Below are positions 21,426 to 28,600 of a DNA stretch of 64,000 nucleotides, one piece after another. Below the pieces are notes generated by a model, which saw nothing but the letters and a program-made list of their open reading frames with translations, searched no databases and had not been told where the DNA came from. The first letter of the stretch is position 1. Each line of letters opens with the position of its first letter. The translations under genes and the position numbers were made by a program. The stretch spans positions 1 through 64,000 of the IMG/VR virus record IMGVR_UViG_3300031566_000019. One strand, 5' to 3'. The DNA comes from a virus.

Positions 21426-22243
21426 GTATCAGGGTCCCGAACGTCGAGGACGACGCGGCCGGGACCGGAGATTTGAAGATCGGCCCCACGAACGGTCCGC
21501 GTCGCGCGTACCTGTCCATAGGGATGAATAGAGAAATCAACGTCGGGCATCTCAATTCGGCCCTGGACCTCTCTTTCAAGCGTATGCGGGATATGCGGCG
21601 CCTTTTCCACGATCTGTTTCGCCACATCCGCCATCGGAAGCGAGTGCAAGTTTGCCGCTCTCAGCGCACCTTGCGTCTTGTTTCCCACGATCCCGTCGAT
21701 ATTGCCCACGTTGAACCCGATGCGGTGCAAATGCGCTTGGACAAGGCGCTCTGTGATGCGACCCCCCTCCCACTTGCCAACATCGACCTGAGCCGCACAA
21801 CAGAACGATGGGAACCCGGCTTCTCCTCGACCGGCACCGAGCAAGTGGTCCATCAGCAAAGCCCATTCACCAAAGTAGTGGAACACGGTGTCGTGGGGTC
21901 CCGCCAAGGGATAGCGAGTGAAAGGCACGAGTCCGAGAGGCACCGCGATGGCCCAGAGCATGGCGATCTCACGCTCACGTCTTGAAGCGTTCGGACCCTC
22001 GTCGTCCTTGATCGTCAACTTGAGGTACGCCTCGCGCCCCGTTGGCACTGCGGACCATTCAGGCGGTAGCCCAGTAGGCCCTGGGTTCTCGCGTACCTGG
22101 TCCCAGGTCATCTCTAGCTGACCGGGCCCCTCGATCAAAACCGTTGCCTTCAACTTCGAGATGCGTCGCTCGAGCTGCCGCAAGGCTTCAACCGTGTCGG
22201 GCGTGAACGTCCCACGCTTGAACTGGACAAGACGGCCCCTCAC
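21422..22243 (-). CDS. Protein with peptidoglycan-binding-type repeat
   Basis: A 273-residue protein starting with GTG in a GTGA overlap. Residues about 161-200 (RITERLVQAHLHRIGFNVG then IDGIVGNKTQGALRAANL) match the three-helix PG_binding_1 fold, with the usual V-Q-x2-L ... G-x-I-D-G-I-x-G-x-K-T-x2-A-L pattern. The N-terminal 150 residues are unrecognised; a cysteine pair (FCCAAQ) lies around 148. The last 60 residues are strand-rich. No catalytic lysozyme, amidase or peptidase motif is visible, so it is not an endolysin on its own; it may be a virion cell-wall anchor or an endolysin partner. Similar domains also occur in host proteins unrelated to lysis. Confidence 0.78.
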   Translation of the reverse strand: MRGRLVQFKRGTFTPDTVEALRQLERRISKLKATVLIEGPGQLEMTWDQVRENPGPTGLPPEWSAVPTGREAYLKLTIKDDEGPNASRREREIAMLWAIAVPLGLVPFTRYPLAGPHDTVFHYFGEWALLMDHLLGAGRGEAGFPSFCCAAQVDVGKWEGGRITERLVQAHLHRIGFNVGNIDGIVGNKTQGALRAANLHSLPMADVAKQIVEKAPHIPHTLEREVQGRIEMPDVDFSIHPYGQVRATRTVRGADLQISGPGRVVLDVRDPDT

Positions 22244-22449
22244 GAGTTGGCTCCTGGCATCGACATCTCCTCACGATACCCTTGGAGCATCAACGCACAG
22301 GCTTCGCGGAGCGCTTTCAAGTCGGCTGCGTCCTTGATGAGAGCCCGCGTGCCGTACTCGTCCTCGAGGAAAAGGTCGCCGTCATCGAAGATGCGCACGA
22401 TCTTGAACAGGTGATCGTGGAACGTGAAAATCTGGACAAGTTCGTTCAT
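22240..22449 (-). CDS. Small hypothetical protein
   Basis: A 69-residue protein, MNELVQIFTFHDHLFKIVRI, followed by an acidic strand (FDDGDLFLEDEYGTRALI) and a long helix (AADLKALREACALMLQGYREEM). It looks like a compact alpha/beta protein without signal or membrane helix. It starts six bases after the chaperonin stop and overlaps the next gene by four bases (GTGA), so it is very likely translated. It may act with one of those neighbours, but no family is recognised. Confidence 0.65.
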   Translation of the reverse strand: MNELVQIFTFHDHLFKIVRIFDDGDLFLEDEYGTRALIKDAADLKALREACALMLQGYREEMSMPGANS

Positions 22450-22455
22450 GAATCT

Positions 22456-24126
22456 CTAGCTTTCTACGCGAGTGAGCGCGACTTCTGCGCTCAAAAGGGT
22501 CGAAGCTGTTGAGATGGCCATCAAAATGGTGGCCTTCACAACCTCGAGGGGGTCGCACAGAACAGGACTCTGGCGCAGATCTCGGATCTCACCCGTCATG
22601 GCGTCCCAACCGGCCTCCCACGACGGGGCCGGTTGGGGGTCACCAGGGGCACAGGAGGCCCTGAGAACGGCTTGGACCACCACAGAGGGCTCGTGGCCTG
22701 CGTTCTTGGCGAGCGTCCTGAGAGGCTCCCTGAGAGCCTTGACAAGGATCTCGTCGCCTACCCCTGACAGTGCGAAGATCGGGGAGTTGCCCCGGGAAGC
22801 GTTGACCGCGAGTTCCAAGAAGACCGAAAGCGCCAAGTATGCGATCCCCCCGCCGGGAACGACGCCCCCTTCGACAGCAACCCTGACGGCGCCGAGAGCA
22901 TCTTCGATCCTCGCTCGTCGTTCGCGAATCTCCGTATCGGACCAGCCGCCGACCCTCATGATGCAGAGCCCGTCGGTGAGCCGTGCGATCCTCGTGCGGA
23001 GTTCCTCGACGTTGTGGCTCGATCCCTCTCCTTCGATTTCACGCTGGAGTTGGGCCACGCGCTCCTCGATGAGGGGGAACTTGTCCTCGTAGGCGACGAA
23101 GGTTGAGGACTCCCTACCGATGGTCGCCGTCTGTGCTGAACCGAGCATCCAGGACTCGAACTGCTTGAGTGGCGTGACTGCGGGGTCGATCACGGTTGCC
23201 CCTGTCAGCGCAGCAAGATCGTCGAGATGACTGCGCATGAAGTCGACATGACCCGGGCATCGCACGGCCGTCACTTCAAACTTCCTGCCGTCATTTCGCT
23301 CGAGTTTGCGATCGTTGGCGACGAGCACCTTCACCGCTTCCCCGAAGCACCCGCGAGAAACAATGATGAGGGGGTGCGGGAACTGTGTGGCCTCCTCAAG
23401 GATGGGAGCGATGTGCTCCATCGTGGTGAGCTCGGAGTTCACGAGCGCAACGAGGGGCATGTCCAGGGGCCTGTCCGATCCGTCAGGGTTGAGCAGCTCG
23501 CTGCTTTCGCACCCCTTGTTGATCTCCATGCCCGTCTTGTGCACGAGCTCGATACCTCGTCCCCTCCCCTCTTCCACGATGATCATGCCTTCGGAACCCA
23601 CAAGGCCGAACGCTTCCACGATGGCTGATGCTGCTTCGTCGTCTCCGTTGGAAGCCGCGAGCGCGACCTCTTTCATCAGGGTCTCGTCCTCTACGTCCTC
23701 GGGGCAGCACACGTCGAACAGGTTCGCCCCTACCAAGTTGTCCGCAACCCGCTGTAGGTCTTGGGCAAGTAACACCGGGTGAGCCCCTGCAGCGATCCAC
23801 TTGAGACTTTCTCGCAGGATGGCATGGACGAGGATGGCCGTCGTAGTCGTCCCGTCACCGCAGCTCTTGTTGACGTTGCTGCACGCTTCTTGAACGATGC
23901 GTGTGCCGAGTCTACGGATAGGGTCTTCGGGTTCGATCTCCCACGCGACAGACACGCCGTCTTTGGTGGAGAGCACGCCTCCCGGGCGGTCGAGCATGAC
24001 GGTGCGCCCGCGGGGGCCATAGGTGGCCGCAACAGCGCGGGTCATTTCTTCGACCCCCTCGAGCATTCGCTTACGGGCGGCGATACCACGAGAGATCTTG
24101 ACCGGTTTTTTCCTGGGTCGTTTCAC
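22456..24126 (-). CDS. groEL: Phage-encoded GroEL-family chaperonin
   Basis: A 556-residue group I chaperonin homologue, close to the length of bacterial GroEL. The N-terminus matches GroEL (KISRGIAARKRMLEGVEEM, ATYGPRGRTVMLD, TKDGVSVAWEIE). The ATP site GDGTTT is at 90-95 with D91. IEDALGAVRVAVEGGVVPGGG near residue 410 keeps the equatorial catalytic Asp and glycine loop. The apical segment is much diverged, and a Cys-rich patch (FDVCCPED) occurs near 137. The C-terminus lacks the GGM repeat. Start is GTG at 24126; no good ribosome-binding site precedes it. No GroES gene is in the window. It probably folds virion proteins, as reported for chaperonins of some large phages. Confidence 0.93.
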   Translation of the reverse strand: MKRPRKKPVKISRGIAARKRMLEGVEEMTRAVAATYGPRGRTVMLDRPGGVLSTKDGVSVAWEIEPEDPIRRLGTRIVQEACSNVNKSCGDGTTTTAILVHAILRESLKWIAAGAHPVLLAQDLQRVADNLVGANLFDVCCPEDVEDETLMKEVALAASNGDDEAASAIVEAFGLVGSEGMIIVEEGRGRGIELVHKTGMEINKGCESSELLNPDGSDRPLDMPLVALVNSELTTMEHIAPILEEATQFPHPLIIVSRGCFGEAVKVLVANDRKLERNDGRKFEVTAVRCPGHVDFMRSHLDDLAALTGATVIDPAVTPLKQFESWMLGSAQTATIGRESSTFVAYEDKFPLIEERVAQLQREIEGEGSSHNVEELRTRIARLTDGLCIMRVGGWSDTEIRERRARIEDALGAVRVAVEGGVVPGGGIAYLALSVFLELAVNASRGNSPIFALSGVGDEILVKALREPLRTLAKNAGHEPSVVVQAVLRASCAPGDPQPAPSWEAGWDAMTGEIRDLRQSPVLCDPLEVVKATILMAISTASTLLSAEVALTRVES

Positions 24127-24180
24127 AGCGCAAAGGAGGAACGTGAAGTGCCCCTCATTGTACGCGCGAAGATAAGCGAG

Positions 24181-24555
24181 TTACCGCGAGGCTGGGTACT
24201 CATCGAAGAAGTGGTCGCCCACGGCGTCGAAAAGCACTTCGTGGATGTCTTCTTGGTCCCCTGAAAGGCTAATGTCGAGGATCTCACCGACACCGTTGCT
24301 GTCCTTGTCGCTGATCTCGATTTTGAAGACGGCTTCGGTCCAGTACTCGGTCAAGAACGCACGTAAAGCAGGCTCGTATTCCTCGAAGTCGATCCCGGCT
24401 TGTTTGAGCTGATTCGGGGCGATACGGATCGTGGCGCCTTTGAGGACGGCCTCACTCGTCTCACCTTCGTTCATCTGCACCATCTGCGGGACCTCCGTGT
24501 GCGCCTGCACAGGACATCCTACCAAGAGGGTTAGAAGGGGAATCAGGGTCGTCAT
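24181..24555 (-). CDS. Small exported/lipoprotein-like protein
   Basis: A 124-residue protein with an N-terminal export signal. The segment TTLIPLLTLLVGCPVQA offers a lipobox (LVGC, Cys14) or signal-peptidase-I cleavage after VQA; the lipobox fits better by position but lacks a positive N-terminus. The mature part is acidic and helical (APNQLKQAGIDFEEYEPALRAFLTEYW), followed by strands (VFKIEISDKDSNGVGEILDISLSG). No family recognised. It is the first gene after the terminator at 24587-24617, so it may have its own promoter, although I see no convincing one. An outer-membrane lysis accessory is conceivable from context, but it does not look like a typical Pro-rich spanin. Confidence 0.7.
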   Translation of the reverse strand: MTTLIPLLTLLVGCPVQAHTEVPQMVQMNEGETSEAVLKGATIRIAPNQLKQAGIDFEEYEPALRAFLTEYWTEAVFKIEISDKDSNGVGEILDISLSGDQEDIHEVLFDAVGDHFFDEYPASR

Positions 24556-24586
24556 ATAGCATGTACGGGCGTCTGTTCCTTTTTAC

Positions 24587-24617
24587 ATGAAAAAGCCCGA
24601 CCAGATGGCCGGGCTTT
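24587..24617 (-). terminator. Rho-independent terminator after the holin-like gene
   Basis: On the minus strand AAAGCCCG (24617-24610) and CGGGCTTT (24599-24592) form an 8-bp stem around a 10-base loop, followed by TTTTTCAT. This is a classical intrinsic terminator about 30 bases downstream of the holin-like gene's stop. It is the only strong terminator I found, and it marks the boundary between the virion/lysis genes and the chaperonin/replication genes. The plus strand also has A and T runs flanking the stem, so it could act in both directions. Confidence 0.85.
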
Positions 24618-24646
24618 GCGCGCTTTGCGCGGGTAAGGGTTGTCGG

Positions 24647-25267
24647 CTAACTGCCGGTGTCTTCGGCCGGGGCTTCCTTTTTGCCCCCCATGACATGCTT
24701 GAAGAGCATCTCCCACAGGCCGACCGCAGCCGCACCAGTGGCGAAACCGCCAAGCACTGCATCCGAAATGGCGACACCGTCGACCATCAGGGCAGCAGCC
24801 ACGTAGCCGGCCATGCTTGTGCCAGCCGCGACCCACGGCACCACCTTGGGTCCGAGCTTGTCCTTGAGGCCGAACTTGTTGGCGAAAAAGACCAGGAGCA
24901 TCAAAGCGAAGGCAGCCGCGAGGCTCCATTGTCCGCCTTTCGCGGCATCGACAAGGGACTTGACCACAGACATGGCCTCCTCATCGCTGCTGATCTCAGC
25001 TTTGGCATCAGCCTTTTCATCGGCCTTGGCGTCAGTTCCGTCGGTGCCCGATTCCTCCGGGGAGGTCTCCTTGGCATCGTCAGTCTTGGCGTCGTCGGCC
25101 TTGGCTTCGTCCGTTTTGACATCATCTGCTTTGACCTCATCGGCCTTCGCGTCGTCTGCCTTTTCATCGGTCGCAGCCGCATCCTCCGTGGGAGGTTGGG
25201 CCATCGCCGGGCTCGTGAGCATGAAGGCTGCGAGGAAAGCCAGCAGCACCATCATTCGGTTCTTCAT
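24647..25267 (-). CDS. Holin-like membrane protein with signal peptide and Ala/Asp/Lys repeats
   Basis: A 206-residue protein in three parts. Residues 1-23 form a signal peptide (MKNRMMVLLAFLAAFMLTSPAMA, AMA cleavage). Residues about 25-92 are a low-complexity charged region of imperfect ADDAK/ADEVK repeats. Residues about 112-200 contain two to three hydrophobic segments (SLAAAFALMLLVFFANKFG; VVPWVAAGTSMAGYVAAALMV; AVLGGFATGAAAVGLWEMLF) with a Lys-rich end. Two or three helices with a charged tail resemble phage holins, and the gene lies at the end of the virion block just before a terminator; the role is inferred. The start overlaps the upstream stop (ATGA) with GGAGAAC upstream. Confidence 0.7.
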   Translation of the reverse strand: MKNRMMVLLAFLAAFMLTSPAMAQPPTEDAAATDEKADDAKADEVKADDVKTDEAKADDAKTDDAKETSPEESGTDGTDAKADEKADAKAEISSDEEAMSVVKSLVDAAKGGQWSLAAAFALMLLVFFANKFGLKDKLGPKVVPWVAAGTSMAGYVAAALMVDGVAISDAVLGGFATGAAAVGLWEMLFKHVMGGKKEAPAEDTGS

Positions 25268-25647
25268 GATTGTTCTCCTTGATTGTGATTCAGAATCGCT
25301 TTCACGACCTGAGCCTTGGTGTCTCCCGGCCCGACCTCAAGGTCGTGCTGGAGGGAGTAGAGGTAAAGGGTAGTGTGAGGGATAGCCGCGAGCGTGTCGT
25401 GAGTCGCGCCCTCGAGGTCAAGTACGATCGGTGCACGAGCCCCCCCTTGGAGGGAGCCAGGCGCCGGCGGATCGTCCGGGTCGTACACTTTGGGTTGGCC
25501 GATGCCATTCAGTTCGCGCTCGACCACTCTCCGCATGTCCGAGGAGATCCCCGGGGACGCAAGAGTTCGATGAAGCTTTCGCCGCAGCCTTTTGAGGTGC
25601 GGTCGACGGACTTCCATCGAAATCATCTGCTGCGAAAAATGCTTCAT
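25264..25647 (-). CDS. Small basic protein with SAP/Rho-N-like C-terminus
   Basis: A 127-residue protein. The first 50 residues are strongly basic helix (HLKRLRRKLHRTLASPG). A Pro/Asp linker follows (YDPDDPPAPGS). The last 30 residues (YSLQHDLEVGPGDTKAQVVKAIL) fit the helix-extended-helix pattern of SAP/HeH/Rho-N domains, which usually bind DNA or RNA. No signal or membrane segment is present. It lies between the 1895-aa virion protein and the holin-like gene, with an ATGA overlap to the latter. It might be a virion or DNA-associated protein; the function is not known. Confidence 0.7.
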   Translation of the reverse strand: MKHFSQQMISMEVRRPHLKRLRRKLHRTLASPGISSDMRRVVERELNGIGQPKVYDPDDPPAPGSLQGGARAPIVLDLEGATHDTLAAIPHTTLYLYSLQHDLEVGPGDTKAQVVKAILNHNQGEQS

Positions 25648-25657
25648 GAGCTACCCG

Positions 25658-28600
25658 TTAGGACTGCGGGTCGGTTTGATTGCGACCGGGGAACGGGGCC
25701 ATCGGCACCGTCTCAGGATCATCCGTCGTGCGTGTACGTCCCACGAACATGGGCTTACCGTTGATGCGGTAACGATCAGAGGCTGCGTAGCCTTCGCCGA
25801 AACCGGTTGGGCTGATAATGCCGCCGATGGTGATGCCCGTGTCCTTCTGCGACGGACGCTCGTTGCCGATGACACCCTGCGTCAGGATGACCATCTGAAT
25901 CTCATCACCGTCCGTGGTGATGTCGTCCGTCGAGAACGCCTCCTCCACGAAGTTACGGATGAGAAGCGCCTTGCAAGCAAGCATGCCTCCCTTGAGCACC
26001 GGCTCGAGTGCGGGTGCGAAGGAATCCGAGAACCAGTCCACAGGACCACCCGGGTTACGGCCACCGAGCACGAAGGCTGAGCCACCACCACGGAACAAAC
26101 GGAACCTCTTGCTGCCGCCCGGATTCGTGTCCGAGAACGCGGTGTACTGGAGAATCGCACCGTCTGCTTGAGCGATGAGTTCTCCGGGTGCGCCGGCGAA
26201 CCGAGTGAACTCCTCACCTGCCGAAGCAGTGAGAGGAAGCAAGCTCTGCACGGGTCGGATGCCACCGAAGAACGTGTTCACTGCGGACGAGTTGTCCCCG
26301 AGCGGGTTCTCTCCGATGAAGTCCGAGTCTTGGAGCAGGATGCCAAGTGGCAAACGCTCCGTCATGCCTGTCAGGCTGAGCTGCGTCGTGCCGTTGCCGG
26401 CATTGAGGCGCAAGTCATCCCCACCGATCAGGTTCGTGGTGGTGAGCTGGGCATTGAGCCCTTGCTCGCCAGTGGTGGGCACCTTGAGCAGGAAGTTCGT
26501 GAGGTCGTTGACCTGAACCTTCACGTTGTTGCCGGCGGCTCCGACCTCAAACGCCACGATTTCGATTTGCGGCGAGTCGATGTCGTTGAAAGCCACCACG
26601 ACGCTCTGGAGTTCAGTGCGTGCATTGATCTTCGTCCACAACTCTCGAGCAATCACAGCCGGGTCGGGCGAGCTCGCATCGAACTCGTCCGCATTCAACG
26701 TGGCTCCGTTGACCGCTGTGAACACGTACGGCGTCCCATCGGGCACGAAAACGGTCGTGGCCGACGTGAGGAAGTTGAACGTCGAGTTGTCTCCGATGAT
26801 CTCGAGGACCGCGGAGGCACGGTTCGTGTTGGTCTGTGCCTGGCCTTCGGTGAAGGCTCGCGTCAGAATGCGCCACGCCGGAGTGTTGATCGCCGGTGGG
26901 ATACGGTTCGATGCGATCACCGCATCGTTCGTGTACCCCACGTCGGTCGGGGTGCCTGGGAACAGGCGACCGCCCATGTTGCCGGTGCCCATGGTCGTGT
27001 AGAAATCGACGGCTGCGAGCACTTGGTACGAACGACCGTTCGGACGTTGCGGGATCTGGTTGCCATCCGAGTCAAACTGCTGAATCGGCTGAGCGAGCCC
27101 AAAGGCGTCCGACTGTGCCACCTGCCCATAACGGTTCTCATAGTCAGAGACCGTACGGACTTCCCCGGCACGAGACATGTAGGGGTCACCCTGGTACACG
27201 GTGCGCTCGTATGCGACGTAGAGGCGCTGCGAGTCAGGAGCCGCGGCCGGGATACACATGACGGCACCCGAGAGCTCGGGGTTGCCGTTGTCGGACCGCA
27301 GAGTTCCTTGGCCGTTGTGACGCCGAGCCATCACGTAGTTGTTCTCGTTGATAAACCCATTGCCGAACCCGAAAGCCGTGAACTCAAGAACGTACTCGAG
27401 CTGCTCAGGCAGCTCTCCGCTAGCGAAGTTCGGGCTCTTCGTGATGTCGATGGCGTTGAACGGGATGATGTACGTGTGGTCACCCGAGACCCCCGTGAGG
27501 TCCATCGCACCGTCTTGGCAGATGAACAGGGTCTGCTTGTCCGCATCCCGACGCAACAGATTGACGGTTGGATTGGCCTCTGGGGTCACGCGGTCGCCTT
27601 GGTAGGTCGCGCCACCCTTGGCCACGAAATCACGACGGTCGTAGACGCCGACGAGACGGGAGATGCCCAAGTATGGAGGCAGCATGATGCCCTTGAGCCC
27701 TGCCCCGAAGTCCGAGCTAACCGTGTTGTTGAGCTTCTGCGTAATCTCGGCAGCCTCGGCGCACCCGGTCCCGATATCGGTCGTGAGGCGTCCTTGGTAG
27801 CCGGGCTTGAGCGTACCGGTGATGGTAGCGAACTGGGCGTAGTCCAGGCCTGAGGTTGCACCCGTCTGCGCGTACAGGTAGGTCACCTGCGCGCCGCCGG
27901 TCATGTTGTCTTCACCACCGATGATGTTGAACACGGGGTTCGACACATCAGTCACGTCGCAGAACAAGTGGTTGAGGCCCTCGAGGAAGTTGCCCGAACC
28001 GAACACAGGACCGTTGTCCTGGTAGTACGGGATATCCTGTCGGCCAAACCGCGGCATGTACTGGTGTGGCACCGGGTAGCCCATGCGCAGACCAGTCGTG
28101 AAGATCTGTGCGTCGTCCTTCGGTCCCGTGAAGCCTCCAAGAATGAGTGCCGGGGACGGGTACTGCGTGTCGTTCAATGGGTTGGTGACCCACGGAGCCC
28201 CGAGCAAGGTCGGAGTGTTGAACGGCGCGATGGTCGAGGGGTTCGGCAAGATCGTGACGCCCTTGAAGGTCATCGCCTTGCGCTGGAACGGCCGGAACAG
28301 AAGGGTCTTCGATCCGTTGTCGAAGAAACTCTCGTTCTCACGATCGATCTCCGAGCTCAGCACCACATTGCCGCCGTAGTTTGGAGCGTTGGGAGCCCAC
28401 TCACCAAGACTCGGCAAACGGTTCCACGTTTGGATGTGCGTGGGGCAGAAATCGACCTCAGCCGGGTTGCCCGGTGCTCCCGTTTCAGTCGGGAAGTTCG
28501 GATCAAGCACGGCCTTGCTCTGACGCATGATCGCACTGTTCGGGGTCTGCACCGCGATGCGATTGATCTGGTCAGGCACACGAGCCATGCCACCGCGTCC

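Noticed and set aside
24121-24180. Promoter with TACAAT (-10) upstream of the chaperonin
   Set aside because: TACAAT is present on the minus strand but no acceptable -35 hexamer lies at 16-18 bases; too weak to list.
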